Positions 33,709 through 43,009 of a DNA stretch of 64,000 nucleotides are shown in pieces. The translations under genes were made by a program, and so were the position numbers. Position 1 is the first letter of the stretch, and each line of letters begins with the position of its first letter. The notes under the pieces are model-generated. The model was given only the letters and a program-made list of their open reading frames with translations. It made no database searches and was not told where the DNA came from. The DNA lies in assembly GCA_902492235.1 (NCBI GenBank), contig CABUKS010000002.1:1-64000 (forward strand). Direction: 5' to 3'. Origin of the DNA: an uncultured Collinsella sp. Its GTDB lineage: Bacteria > Actinomycetota > Coriobacteriia > Coriobacteriales > Coriobacteriaceae.

Positions 33709-35388
33709 CTAATCACGTGTCAGCTTGCGGTGGATACGATGCGGCTGGGCTGCGTCCTCGCCCAGGCGCTCGATACGGTTGGCCTGATAGGCCTCGAAGT
33801 TGCCCTCGAACCAATACCAGTTGCCCGGATTCTCGTCGGTGCCCTCCCACGCCAGAATGTGCGTGGCAACGCGGTCCAGGAACATACGGTCGTGGCTAAT
33901 GACCACCGAGCAGCCCGGGAACTCGAGCAGCGCTGCTTCGAGCGAGGACAGCGTCTCGACGTCGAGGTCGTTCGTGGGCTCGTCGAGGAGCAGCAGGTTG
34001 CCGCCCTGCTTGAGCGTAAGCGCCAAGTTCAGACGGTTGCGCTCGCCACCGGAGAGTACGCCAGCGCGCTTCTGCTGGTCCTGGCCCTTAAAGCCAAAGC
34101 TCGCCACGTACGCGCGGCTCGGAACCTCGGTCTCGCCGACCATCATGTGGTCCAGGCCGTCCGAGACGACCTCCCATAGGTTCTTATCGGGGTCGATGCC
34201 GGAACGATTCTGGTCGACGTAAGAAATCTTGACGGTCTCGCCCACCTCGAGCTCGCCCGAAGTCAGCGGCTCCAGACCCACAATCGTCTTGAACAGTGTG
34301 GTCTTACCGACACCGTTGGGGCCGATGACGCCCACGATGCCGTTGCGCGGCAGGGTGAATGATAGGTCGTCGATGAGCACACGGCCATCGAACTCCTTGT
34401 GCAGGTGATGGGCCTCGAGTACCTTGTTGCCCAGACGCGGGCCCACAGGGATGCGGATGTCGGTCCAGTCGAGCTTCTGGCTTGCGCGGGCCTCGGCCTC
34501 CATCTCCTCGTAGCGAGCCAGACGGGCCTTGTTCTTGGCCTGGCGAGCCTTGGGCGAGCTGCGTACCCACTCGAGCTCGGCCTCCATGCGCTTGGCGAGC
34601 TTGGCGTCGCGGTTGCCCTGCGCCTCGATACGGGCGGCCTTGGTCTCCAGATACGTGGAGTAGTTGCCCTTGTAGGGATAAAGGTGACCGCGGTCGACCT
34701 CGCAGATCCACTCGGCAACGTTATCCAGGAAGTAGCGATCGTGCGTGACGGCAAGCACCGCGCCCTGGTAGTTGTGCAGGAAGTGCTCGAGCCACAGGAT
34801 CGACTCGGCGTCCAGGTGGTTCGTGGGCTCGTCGAGCAGCAGCAGGTCGGGAGCTTCGAGCAGCAGCTTGCACAGGGCCACGCGACGGCGCTCGCCGCCG
34901 GAAAGCACGTTGACCGGCATGTCGGAATCGGGCAGCTGCAGGGCGTCCATGGCCTGGCCGAGCTTGGAATCGATATCCCAGCCGTCGGCGGCGTCGATCT
35001 CGTCCTGGAGCTTGCCCATCTCGGCCATGAGGGCGTCCATGTCGCAATCCGGGTCGCACATCTCCTCGCCGATCTTGTTGAAGCGATCGACCTTGGCAAT
35101 CATGTCGCCAAACGCCATGCGCACGTTCTCGATGACGGTCTTGTCATCGTCGAGCGGCGGCTCCTGCTGCAGGATGCCCACGGTGTAGCCGGGAGTGAGC
35201 TTGGCATCGCCGTTGGAGACCTCCTCGATGCCGGCCATGATCTTGAGCAGGGTCGACTTGCCCATACCGTTGGGGCCCACGACGCCGATCTTGGCACCGG
35301 GGTAGAAGCTCAGGGTCACGTCGTCAAGGATCACCTTGTCGCCATGGGCCTTGCGAGCCTGATACATCTGGTAGATAAACTCTGCCAT
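33709..35388 (-). CDS. ettA: Energy-dependent translational throttle protein EttA (ABC-F)
   Basis: A 559-aa cytosolic ABC-F protein with two ATPase domains and no membrane segment. Walker A motifs are GPNGMGKST and GPNGVGKTT; signatures are LSGGERRR and LSGGERNR; Walker B sites end LLLDEPTNHLD and LLLDEPTNDLD. The start MAEFIYQMYQARKAHGDKVI, the arm insert in domain 1 and the total length match EttA. It binds the ribosomal E site and gates the first elongation steps according to ATP level. Confidence 0.94.
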   Translation of the reverse strand: MAEFIYQMYQARKAHGDKVILDDVTLSFYPGAKIGVVGPNGMGKSTLLKIMAGIEEVSNGDAKLTPGYTVGILQQEPPLDDDKTVIENVRMAFGDMIAKVDRFNKIGEEMCDPDCDMDALMAEMGKLQDEIDAADGWDIDSKLGQAMDALQLPDSDMPVNVLSGGERRRVALCKLLLEAPDLLLLDEPTNHLDAESILWLEHFLHNYQGAVLAVTHDRYFLDNVAEWICEVDRGHLYPYKGNYSTYLETKAARIEAQGNRDAKLAKRMEAELEWVRSSPKARQAKNKARLARYEEMEAEARASQKLDWTDIRIPVGPRLGNKVLEAHHLHKEFDGRVLIDDLSFTLPRNGIVGVIGPNGVGKTTLFKTIVGLEPLTSGELEVGETVKISYVDQNRSGIDPDKNLWEVVSDGLDHMMVGETEVPSRAYVASFGFKGQDQQKRAGVLSGGERNRLNLALTLKQGGNLLLLDEPTNDLDVETLSSLEAALLEFPGCSVVISHDRMFLDRVATHILAWEGTDENPGNWYWFEGNFEAYQANRIERLGEDAAQPHRIHRKLTRD

Positions 35389-35572
35389 TTGCCTGTTCTA
35401 TCCTTTCTACCTGCTGTTTCCCTATTCTTGATTCGCTTTAGTGGAAACGAAATGAGGGAACCAGCTCTGAAACGTAACGAAAAAGGGGCATGGTTGCCCA
35501 CACCCCCTAATACTACCTGGGAAAAGTCCCCCGGAACATACTATGAACTGCGTACGCTAGTTTTCCGCAACC

Positions 35573-36277
35573 TTAACGAGCGGCTCGCTGCGATTTGCGC
35601 CACAACAGATACGAGTAGACGTAAACGGCTCCAACCGAACCAAACGCCAGAGCCGCAATCACCGCGGCGACGACTTCACTCGAAAGCACGCTGCCTGCCA
35701 CGCCCATCACAATCAGGCCAATACCCAGCACCATAAAGCAGGCGCCGCCAAAACGCTGCGTACGGCGCCAGTTCTCGGGATCGGCAAGCGCCCAGGGTGT
35801 CTTGATACCGAGCGTATAGTTCTGCTTCACACGCGGCAAGTAGTTGCCTACGCCGATGAACAGCAAACCGACAACACCGGAAATCAGCACGTTAACCGAA
35901 CCGACCGCCGGCACTACGCCCCAGACCGTAAGCTCTCCCAGCCAGCTTATGGCGCACATGAACAAGGTGAAGGCGATTACGAAGCCCTGGTAGAACTTGC
36001 CCGAGGTTCGATATGCCTCACCTTTGGGGTCGATGCGCGGCACCATGCAGAACATTGCGAGAAGCGCCAGAGGCAGCACGCCGAGCGCGGAGGCCATCCA
36101 ACTAGGACCCCAACCGTCGACGGCGCCGTTCGCGCCCCAGTGCGTGGGAATCTGTGCAGGCAGGCTCGGCATCACCATGAGGTGCGCTACAACATTAATA
36201 GCGCAGACCACAACAAGCATGGCCCACACGCGCGACGATACCCCCGTGGCGTGAATGCCCTTGTTTTCGTTATTCAT
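35573..36277 (-). CDS. SdpI-like DUF1648 membrane protein
   Basis: A 234-aa membrane protein with six or seven hydrophobic segments. The N-terminal DUF1648 part shows MPSLPAQIPTHWGANGAVDG, and the C-terminal SdpI part shows VGNYLPRVKQNYTLGIKTPW and ENWRRTQRFGG. In Bacillus subtilis SdpI confers immunity to the SDP toxin and signals to SdpR. Here it overlaps the ArsR-type gene by 8 bp (ATGAATAA). No toxin gene is seen nearby, so it may defend against foreign bacteriocins or act in envelope stress. Confidence 0.87.
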   Translation of the reverse strand: MNNENKGIHATGVSSRVWAMLVVVCAINVVAHLMVMPSLPAQIPTHWGANGAVDGWGPSWMASALGVLPLALLAMFCMVPRIDPKGEAYRTSGKFYQGFVIAFTLFMCAISWLGELTVWGVVPAVGSVNVLISGVVGLLFIGVGNYLPRVKQNYTLGIKTPWALADPENWRRTQRFGGACFMVLGIGLIVMGVAGSVLSSEVVAAVIAALAFGSVGAVYVYSYLLWRKSQRAAR

Positions 36278-36548
36278 CCTTATCACCTTCCGTGTTTGTA
36301 AAGCCCATAAACCAACCGATCAAGTCCTGCATGACGGTGGTGTTTAAGCTGTAAACGATGTTTTGGCCATGACGTTCGTCGGTCACCAACCCGGCGTTTT
36401 TGAGCGTCGCCAAGTGATGGCTCAACGACGGCTTGCTGATGTCAAAATGCTCGGCAAGCTCCCCGGCCGTGCAATTGCCCTCGCGCAGCAGTTCCAAAAT
36501 GTGACGCCGTGTAGGATCGGCCAGCGCCTTAAAACCCTCTCCCGGCAT
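36270..36548 (-). CDS. ArsR/SdpR family repressor
   Basis: A 92-aa winged-helix regulator: FKALADPTRRHILELLREGN, then the recognition region AEHFDISKPSLSHHLATLKN and the wing DERHGQNIVYSLN. No metal-binding Cys pair is present, in line with the SdpR group. The ATG at 36548 has GAGGAGGTCTT upstream; a longer frame begins six codons before. It is likely to repress its own operon with the SdpI-like gene. Confidence 0.9.
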   Translation of the reverse strand: MPGEGFKALADPTRRHILELLREGNCTAGELAEHFDISKPSLSHHLATLKNAGLVTDERHGQNIVYSLNTTVMQDLIGWFMGFTNTEGDKDE

Positions 36549-36582
36549 AAGACCTCCTCTCATCATCTCTCATGACGTGCAC

Positions 36583-36612
36583 ACTATACTCAATATTTAG
36601 ATGTTTGTCTAA
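36583..36612 (-). promoter_or_regulatory. Promoter and operator of the SdpR/SdpI-like operon
   Basis: On the minus strand TTAGAC (36607-36612) and TATAGT (36583-36588) are spaced by 18 bp. The palindrome TTAGA-N6-TCTAA (36597-36612) overlaps the -35 box, a fitting site for autorepression. Confidence 0.6.
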
Positions 36613-36677
36613 CTATCTAATCGCAATGCTTCAAACCACATCAAAGCAAACGCCATCGCAACCTATGGGCGATTACC

Positions 36678-36683
36678 TATAAT
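36678..36683 (+). promoter_or_regulatory. -10 box of tcdA
   Basis: A perfect TATAAT lies 45 bp before the start codon. No clear -35 box is seen. Confidence 0.45.
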
Positions 36684-36727
36684 GGCGATAGCTAAAACAC
36701 AACCTGCTTCCCCATCGGAGGATATTT

Positions 36728-37525
36728 ATGACCGAAACCACAGCCGCAACTCCCATCGAGACACGCGACACCAAGCTCGAGATTATCATGGGCCGCGAGG
36801 CACTCGATAAGCTCGCCGATGCTACGGTGCTAGTGCTCGGCTGCGGAGGCGTGGGCTCCAACTGCTGCGAGGCACTCGCCCGCGGCGGCATCGGTCATTT
36901 CGTCATTCTGGATAAGGACATCATCGCGCCCAGCAATATCAATCGCCAGGCCATCGCCTTTCACAGCACCGTCGGCAAGCGCAAAGTCGACGTCATGGAG
37001 GCTATGATTCACGACATCAACCCTACCGCTACCGTCATCAAGCGCACCGAATACCTGCTGAGCGACAACATCGATGATTTCTTCGCGAGCGTTTTGGAGC
37101 AGACGGACGGCAAGCTCGACTACGTCGTCGACGCCATCGACACCATCTCGGCCAAGCTCACCATTGCCAAATATGCTCAGGACCACGACATTCGTTTGGT
37201 TAGCTCCATGGGCGGGGCCAACAAGCTCCATCCCGAGTGCCTCCGCTTTGCCGACATTTTCGATACGGTACGTGACCCCATGAGCCGCATCATGCGCAAA
37301 GAATGCAAGAAGCGCGGAATCAAGAGCCTGCATGTACTGTTTAGCTGCGAGGAATCGGTTAAGACACAGCCCCGCGACCCTTCCAACATCCATGAGCGTA
37401 CCGAGCTCGGAACCGCCAGCTTTATGCCGCCCATCATGGGCCAGATGATCGCCGGCGAGGTTATCCGCCAGATCAGTGGGCGCGGCACCGAGCGCGTGCG
37501 CGTCGACGGCCAACGCCTAGACTAG
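36728..37525 (+). CDS. tcdA: tRNA threonylcarbamoyladenosine dehydratase
   Basis: A 265-aa E1-like ThiF-family enzyme: ATP-binding VLVLGCGGVGSNCCEALARG, LDKDIIAPSNINRQ, and VVDAIDTISAKL. These match TcdA (YgdL/CsdL), which cyclises t6A37 in tRNA to ct6A using ATP. The C-terminal part with LHVLFSCEESVKTQP and SFMPPIMGQMIAG is also typical. The start follows GGAGGATATTT. TatD follows after 14 bp. Confidence 0.92.
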   Translation: MTETTAATPIETRDTKLEIIMGREALDKLADATVLVLGCGGVGSNCCEALARGGIGHFVILDKDIIAPSNINRQAIAFHSTVGKRKVDVMEAMIHDINPTATVIKRTEYLLSDNIDDFFASVLEQTDGKLDYVVDAIDTISAKLTIAKYAQDHDIRLVSSMGGANKLHPECLRFADIFDTVRDPMSRIMRKECKKRGIKSLHVLFSCEESVKTQPRDPSNIHERTELGTASFMPPIMGQMIAGEVIRQISGRGTERVRVDGQRLD

Positions 37526-37539
37526 CGGAGCGCGCCGAG

Positions 37540-38322
37540 ATGGAGCCCCGGTTATTTGATGCACACTGCCATCTTGATTTAATGGCTCACCCGAACGCCG
37601 TTGCCGATGAGGCGATGGCGCTGGGCTTGGGTCTATTTGATTGCGGCGTCGATCCACGCGACTTTCCGGCCGCAAACGAGCGCGTCCGTCGCCAACCAGG
37701 CATCATCGCCGGTGTTGGGCTCCACCCCTGGTGGCTCGCCGACGGCCGCTGCGGTCCTGCCGAAGTCAATCTGCTTTGCGAAGTTGCTGTCCAAGAGCGC
37801 TACATCGGCGAAGTCGGACTCGACTTTTCCGCGCGCTTTGCTGGAAGTGAGCCGCTACAAATACAGGCACTTAACCGGCTCTGCGATGCGCTCGTGCAGC
37901 ATCCTCTTACCGGGCGCGTGATATCAATTCACGCCGTTCGTTCGGCAGGAGCCGTACTGGACGTCCTCGAATCGCATGGACTACTCATCCCAAACCCCGA
38001 CTCCCCCGTTATCATCTTCCACTGGTTTAGCGGTACTTCGGACGAACTCGTCCGCGCGCGTAATGCGGGCTGTTATTTTTCCGTCAACGAACGCATGCTC
38101 GCATTTAAACGAGGACACGAATACGCACGACAGATTCCACTCGATCGTTTACTGCTCGAGACCGATTCACCAGCCGAACCAAACACAGAAACAAGCGCAC
38201 AGTCGCTCATCAGATCGCTCACAAGGACCTCGATGCGCATTGCCTCACTCAAAAACTGTGACGCAAAGCGCATCGAGTCGGCAGTTTTAGCAAATGCGCA
38301 CGCTGTTTTTGACCTTCGCTAA
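37540..38322 (+). CDS. TatD family hydrolase
   Basis: A 260-aa TIM-barrel metal-dependent hydrolase. The metal motif DAHCHLD starts at residue 7; GVGLHPWW, IGEVGLDF and ISIHAVRS supply further ligands, and LLLETDSPAE is the end motif. TatD proteins are DNases or exonucleases in DNA repair and RNA quality control. The tail is slightly shorter and more diverged than housekeeping TatD (EVGLDFS lacks the usual YY), so this may be a paralogue. Confidence 0.87.
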   Translation: MEPRLFDAHCHLDLMAHPNAVADEAMALGLGLFDCGVDPRDFPAANERVRRQPGIIAGVGLHPWWLADGRCGPAEVNLLCEVAVQERYIGEVGLDFSARFAGSEPLQIQALNRLCDALVQHPLTGRVISIHAVRSAGAVLDVLESHGLLIPNPDSPVIIFHWFSGTSDELVRARNAGCYFSVNERMLAFKRGHEYARQIPLDRLLLETDSPAEPNTETSAQSLIRSLTRTSMRIASLKNCDAKRIESAVLANAHAVFDLR

Positions 38323-38343
38323 CCCCTGTGGGCTAAAATGCCA

Positions 38344-38373
38344 AGGGACATGCGAATCGCACAACGCAGTCCC
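38344..38373 (-). terminator. Weak terminator candidate at the end of the catabolic operon
   Basis: AGGGACATGCG can pair with CGCA-GTCCCT; on the minus strand CCTTGGCATTTT follows. Confidence 0.35.
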
Positions 38374-38401
38374 TATTGGTAGGCAGTACAATTCGGCAGC
38401 A

Positions 38402-39919
38402 TTACACCAATTCGTGCATGAGATCACGGTTGCGTGCATACAATTCGTCGAAGATATGACGGCGCGACGCATATAACTCGTGGGCAGTCATATCGGGCAC
38501 GATTGTTTGCGCAACGCCAAGGACTCGGGCGAGTTCATCCCATGATGCATAGGCGCCACCTGCGAGAGCTGCCATGATGGCATCACCGAAGCATGCACCC
38601 ACCGTAACCTTGGCAACCGAGACCTCGCGCCCGCATACGTCGGCGATAGCCTGCATCCAAACTGGATTCTTGGTTCCACCTCCGACAAGCATAATGCGCC
38701 CAATTGGCAGTCCATGCTCTCGCTCGATAATGTCGACATGGGATGCAACGGTATACGCGACGCCTTCCAAGGCGGCGCGAACCATATGGGCTCGCGTATG
38801 CCTTCCGGTCAGGCCAAAGAAGACGCCACGCGCCTCGGGATCGTTGAGCGGAGTACGCTCCCCCGCAAAGTACGGCAGACACAGGAGCCCATCGGCACCC
38901 GGCGCCACATCGGCGGCATCATGCGCCATAACCGAATAGGCATCGGGACCACCGTGGCCCTCGGCCTCTACGGCGTCGCGATACAGCTCTTGGCGCAGCC
39001 ACGATGTGAGTGCGCCCGCCGTATTGGTCCCCGCGCAGATCCCGTAAGTTCCGGGAATGATAAACGTCCCTGGCCACAGGCGGGCATCATCGATCATATG
39101 ATCAGCTAGGTAGATGAAATACGCCGTACTCCCCAACTGAACCATCATATCGCCGGGACGGAATACACCCGTCGAAATGGCCTCGGCACCAGAGTCGCCC
39201 GTTCCCACTAAGACAGGTGTCCCTGCCGCGAGCCCCGTCGCCTCAGCCGCACGCCGCGTAATCACCCCGGCAATATCGGTAGCCGACATTACCTCCGCCA
39301 TCTGGTCAGTCCGGCAGAAACGAGCACATTCACGAGCATCAACCTTCCAGGTGTAGCGGTCGTATAGGGGAAGAAAATCCTCCGCCAAATAACGGTCCAC
39401 CGTAAAACGCCCCGTCAACTTTGCGCATAGAAACGATGACGCCGTCAGGAACTTCGCGGCACGTTCGTGCACCTCGGGCATATTCTCCTTAAACCACAAG
39501 ATCTTGGGAGCAATATCTGACGAACAGGGATCATGCCCGAAAAGCTCGCGTGCGCGATCTGACCCATATTCGGAAAGGAGCTCGTCAATCTGCGGCTTCG
39601 AACGTGCATCGACTCCATACAAAATCGCGGGCGCCAGCGCGTTGCACTCGGTATCGACCGGCACACAGTCGCAACCCAATGCGGAAAGGCCCACGCATCC
39701 GATCTGTGCCGCGTTAACCCCCGATCGCGCCACCAGCTCGCGCGACAAGCGGCAAAAATCGCCCCACCAAACTGCCTCCGCATCATGCTGGTACCATCCG
39801 TCACACGGGTTGTCCGTCTCATGTCCACAAGAGGCTTGGCAAACGATGTTGCATCGACCATCGATTAAAACGCCTTTAGAGGCGCTTGTCCCAATATCAA
39901 TACCCAGATAGAACGCCAT
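38402..39919 (-). CDS. FGGY family carbohydrate kinase (xylulokinase-like)
   Basis: A 505-aa sugar kinase. The N-terminal phosphate loop YLGIDIGTSASKG, a central GTGDSGAEAISTGV and the C-terminal LVGGGTKNPVWMQ are the ATPase-fold motifs. It resembles XylB-type kinases in length. The start has GGGAGTAGGCACC upstream, 7 bp after the BtpA stop. It is the last gene of a ten-gene operon; its substrate should be a ketose or polyol freed by the upstream enzymes. Confidence 0.85.
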   Translation of the reverse strand: MAFYLGIDIGTSASKGVLIDGRCNIVCQASCGHETDNPCDGWYQHDAEAVWWGDFCRLSRELVARSGVNAAQIGCVGLSALGCDCVPVDTECNALAPAILYGVDARSKPQIDELLSEYGSDRARELFGHDPCSSDIAPKILWFKENMPEVHERAAKFLTASSFLCAKLTGRFTVDRYLAEDFLPLYDRYTWKVDARECARFCRTDQMAEVMSATDIAGVITRRAAEATGLAAGTPVLVGTGDSGAEAISTGVFRPGDMMVQLGSTAYFIYLADHMIDDARLWPGTFIIPGTYGICAGTNTAGALTSWLRQELYRDAVEAEGHGGPDAYSVMAHDAADVAPGADGLLCLPYFAGERTPLNDPEARGVFFGLTGRHTRAHMVRAALEGVAYTVASHVDIIEREHGLPIGRIMLVGGGTKNPVWMQAIADVCGREVSVAKVTVGACFGDAIMAALAGGAYASWDELARVLGVAQTIVPDMTAHELYASRRHIFDELYARNRDLMHELV

Positions 39920-39925
39920 AGGTGC

Positions 39926-40735
39926 CTACTCCCCTCGCGCCGTACGAGCGGCAGCCATAAAACGAGCTACCCGCTCAACATCGACCGGGGCATCCAGCTT
40001 TCCGTCGCGCTTTAAACACGTGCCGACAAACGAGCCATCGTAGTGAGCAAATACGTCAGCCACGGTATTTTCGCGACAACCGGTGCCACATACCACAGGC
40101 ACTTCGCCAACACGCTCGCGGACTTCATCGGCAAGCTCGCCCGAAGCGCCACGACCGGCAGCCGAACCGCCGATGACCATCGCATCCGGTAGGCAATTAA
40201 AGAGAAGTGAATCGGCAATGTCCGCAGTCGTGCGGTCGTTGAGATAAACCTCCCCCTCGCTCGTGATGAAGTGAAAAAGCTTGAGGTCGTCCAGGCGCAG
40301 CGCCGCCTTGCGACGCATGGTGTGAGCAAAATCTCGGTTAATCAGCCCAAGATCACCGGCCCAGGCACCGCAAAAATTGCAGCGCGTGAACTGCGCGTCG
40401 ACGGCAGCGCACAGCTCGATTGTGGCATCACCATCGTAAATAGCCTCAGCTCCCCAAGGAGTCAACAGATTATGGGATAGAGCCCCGATTACATAGCCCA
40501 TCGACGCAAGGGTTGAGGGAGAAACGTGCTGCTCATAGGGCATCGAGAGCTCATTGGTAATCAAAATGCCATCGACACCGCCCTGCTGCAACGCCTCGAG
40601 ATCGCGCTTGGCGGCTTCCACGACCTGCGACACGCTTCCGCCCGGGTAATACAGCGGATCGCCCGGCAAAGGACGCAGGTGCAACATTCCGATAACCGGC
40701 TTTTCGGTCTTGAACATCGAGGTTAGAAACGACAT
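39926..40735 (-). CDS. BtpA/SgcQ family protein
   Basis: A 269-aa TIM-barrel-like protein: PVIGMLHLRPLPGDPLY, DGILITNELSMPY, and the phosphate-binding-like GSAAGRGASGE and VVCGTGCRENTV. The BtpA family includes SgcQ of the E. coli sgc sugar operon; biochemical function is unsettled. The ATG five codons in has AAGGAGCACGTT upstream. Its position between a kinase and UPF0047 suggests an aldolase or epimerase-like role on a phosphosugar. Confidence 0.82.
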   Translation of the reverse strand: MSFLTSMFKTEKPVIGMLHLRPLPGDPLYYPGGSVSQVVEAAKRDLEALQQGGVDGILITNELSMPYEQHVSPSTLASMGYVIGALSHNLLTPWGAEAIYDGDATIELCAAVDAQFTRCNFCGAWAGDLGLINRDFAHTMRRKAALRLDDLKLFHFITSEGEVYLNDRTTADIADSLLFNCLPDAMVIGGSAAGRGASGELADEVRERVGEVPVVCGTGCRENTVADVFAHYDGSFVGTCLKRDGKLDAPVDVERVARFMAAARTARGE

Positions 40736-40768
40736 AACGTGCTCCTTCATAGGGTTATCGCAGGAACG

Positions 40769-41197
40769 TTACTCCCCCAGCACCTCCACGTACACTTTTC
40801 GCTTCTGCGGACCGTCAAACTCCGCAAGATAGATGTTCTGGGCACCTCCGCACACGATGTGGCCATCTTGGACGGGAAAGAAGCAACTGTTTCCACAAAT
40901 CATGCTCTTGATATGCCCACAGGAGTTGTTACCGGTGGCTCCATAGCTCGGCAGGAAGTGTGCGTGCGCATAGGGGGCATCGAGTGGGGCGATGCGATCA
41001 AGCGTCTCCATAAGATCCGTCTCCACGCAGGGCAGCCCCTCGTTTACCACGATTCCACAGGTCGTATGCGACAAAATAATCGCTGCCAAGCCATTGGTCA
41101 CCGAGCTGCGTTCGATGGCAGCGTGCACGTCCTCGGTAATATCGATGAACTGGTCCGGTGCAGTCGATAGATAGCTCAATGTCTCGAGCGTCACCAT
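40769..41197 (-). CDS. UPF0047 (YjbQ) family protein
   Basis: A 142-aa protein with the family motifs HTTCGIVVNEG (His/Cys site) and GHIKSMICGNSCFFPVQDG, ending QNIYLAEFDGPQKRKVYVEV. Members show weak thiamine-phosphate synthase activity but the true role is unknown. It starts 2 bp after the amidohydrolase stop, so it is cotranscribed. Confidence 0.88.
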   Translation of the reverse strand: MVTLETLSYLSTAPDQFIDITEDVHAAIERSSVTNGLAAIILSHTTCGIVVNEGLPCVETDLMETLDRIAPLDAPYAHAHFLPSYGATGNNSCGHIKSMICGNSCFFPVQDGHIVCGGAQNIYLAEFDGPQKRKVYVEVLGE

Positions 41198-41199
41198 GT

Positions 41200-42060
41200 T
41201 TACTCATCCCCTTCAAGAAAACGCAGGGCATTACCCCAGTAGAGCCTTTCTCGCGCATCATCGCGCATGGGCACGGTATCGAGCGCCCGCTTGAGTTTGA
41301 ATGCACGGAAGCGCGGCGTATTGCTGGCGAACATCACTTGGTGCGATAGCGCGCGCTCATACCACAGCGGCCCCATATCGACCGTGAAAAGACGCTGCAT
41401 CATCTCCTCGGGCGAATCGATGTAAGTGATAGAGGTGTCCGTGTAGCAGTTGGGATACTTGAGCAGCATCGCCACGGTCTCGCGCACCCAGGGCCAGCCA
41501 AAGTGAGTCAAACTAAAGCGCACATTTGGATGCGTTGCGATTGTGTGCTCAAATGCAAGCGGGTTACTGCGCGAGAGCTCTGCGCCAGGCTCCCAAGACA
41601 TACCGGCATGGAAAACCACCGGCTTGTTATAGCGCTCGCACAGCTCGTAAAGCGGCTCGGCCACAGCATCATCGGGGGCAAAACCCTGCTTTGCAGGATG
41701 CAGGCAAAGCCCCTTTGCCCCCAACTCGGTAAAGGCGCGCTCCAATTCGTCTGCGGCACCGCTCACCTGCGGGTCTACGCTCGCAAATCCCCACAGACGA
41801 TCGGGATGCGCGGCAACCAGCATGGCAATCTGGTCGTTGGTGCCAAAGTGCCCTCCGCATGCCGTGGTTACATCGAGCGGCATGAGCACGCTCTTCTGCA
41901 CATCGCAGACGTCCATCTCGACTTGAAGCTCATCCCAATCCATGGGGCCCATATGCCCCATACCAAATTCTCGTGACCAAAAGCCGAATCCATCAGGCTC
42001 ATCACCCGGCGTACAAATCTCGCCGTAGAGCATAGGATGGACCAACATGTCGATAACCAT
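41200..42060 (-). CDS. Amidohydrolase_2 family protein
   Basis: A 286-aa TIM-barrel amidohydrolase of the type that includes decarboxylases and lactonases. GLCLHPAKQGF, VVFHAGMSWEPG and RFSLTHFGWPWV carry the barrel His residues, and QVMFASNTPRF stands where DxP is usual (Asn for Asp). The N-terminus reads DMLVHPML, lacking the common HxH. The start has AAAGGAGTACGAA upstream. The active site looks altered, so the reaction is uncertain. Confidence 0.75.
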   Translation of the reverse strand: MVIDMLVHPMLYGEICTPGDEPDGFGFWSREFGMGHMGPMDWDELQVEMDVCDVQKSVLMPLDVTTACGGHFGTNDQIAMLVAAHPDRLWGFASVDPQVSGAADELERAFTELGAKGLCLHPAKQGFAPDDAVAEPLYELCERYNKPVVFHAGMSWEPGAELSRSNPLAFEHTIATHPNVRFSLTHFGWPWVRETVAMLLKYPNCYTDTSITYIDSPEEMMQRLFTVDMGPLWYERALSHQVMFASNTPRFRAFKLKRALDTVPMRDDARERLYWGNALRFLEGDE

Positions 42061-42087
42061 TTCGTACTCCTTTCCAGGCATTTGACC

Positions 42088-42888
42088 CTAGTACGGCTCA
42101 AACGAACCAATCACTCGGGACGACAGCTCAGCGCCCGCCTTCATACACGCCGGAATATCAAGGCCATCGATCACGCCCTTGGTAAACCCGGCAATATACG
42201 AGTCGCCGGCACCCACGGTATTAACGACCTTCTCCGCCGGTACGATCCCGCACTCATAGAAGCGCTCACCGTCATAGGCAATGCTTCCCTTCTCGCCAAG
42301 CGTGGCAACCGCAACGCGCGGTCCCAATTCCTGCACGTGGCGTACCCAGTCTCGCAGCTCCGGAGTGTCCTCTTCAAACGACATGAACGCATAGTCTACG
42401 TAAGGAAAATGAGCCTCGCATGCATATTCGGGATCCTGGCTGAACACCGAGAAGTCCATAACCACCGTCTTGCCCGCATCATGCCATTCGGGCAGGAGGT
42501 CCAAACAATTGCCAAACAGGTCGGTATGAATGATGTCATGCTCTAGGATAAACGCCCGGTCATCTTCATTCGGACGATATGTCTCCATTACGCCATCGAT
42601 TGCCTCGAGATGCACGCGATCGACGCCGTCTTTCAATGCCATGAGCATCACCGAGGTGTCGCCATCCTCCACCCGCAGATGTGAGATATCGAACCCCTCA
42701 GCGGCCAGCGCCTCTCTCATCTTGTCTCCGTACTCGTCCTTGCCGACAACCGACACGGCGGATACCGAAACGCCCATTCGTGCAAGATGGATACCCCAGT
42801 CAATGCCGTTACCAGTCGGATAGAACACGCCGATGTTCTGATAGACGTCCGCGCAGCAAAAACCAGCTGCGCACGCTTTAATACCCAT
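42088..42888 (-). CDS. PfkB family sugar kinase, FrlD-like (second copy)
   Basis: A 266-aa ribokinase-type kinase: GFCCADVYQNIGVFYPTGNG near the N-terminus and the anion hole/catalytic base in VNTVGAGDSYIAGF. The layout is that of fructoselysine 6-kinase FrlD. The start has GGAGAAGACC upstream. A hairpin separates it from the first FrlD-like gene 121 bp upstream. Two kinases in one operon suggest two related substrates, for instance different glycated amines. Confidence 0.85.
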   Translation of the reverse strand: MGIKACAAGFCCADVYQNIGVFYPTGNGIDWGIHLARMGVSVSAVSVVGKDEYGDKMREALAAEGFDISHLRVEDGDTSVMLMALKDGVDRVHLEAIDGVMETYRPNEDDRAFILEHDIIHTDLFGNCLDLLPEWHDAGKTVVMDFSVFSQDPEYACEAHFPYVDYAFMSFEEDTPELRDWVRHVQELGPRVAVATLGEKGSIAYDGERFYECGIVPAEKVVNTVGAGDSYIAGFTKGVIDGLDIPACMKAGAELSSRVIGSFEPY

Positions 42889-42904
42889 GGTCTTCTCCAA
42901 TGTT

Positions 42905-42940
42905 CAAAAGGGGGCCCACCACATGGCGAGCCCCCTTTTC
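42905..42940 (-). terminator. Internal hairpin between the two kinases
   Basis: AAAGGGGGC pairs with GCCCCCTTT around about 15 nt; on the minus strand the T-run is short (TTTT). It may cause partial termination or set relative expression within the operon. Confidence 0.55.
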
Positions 42941-43009
42941 GCGTTTCGCTTATTGTTTTGCGTCGGCTGTCCAAGGCCTCATAGCCAGACCGCCGTACGC
43001 TTTCTTAAG

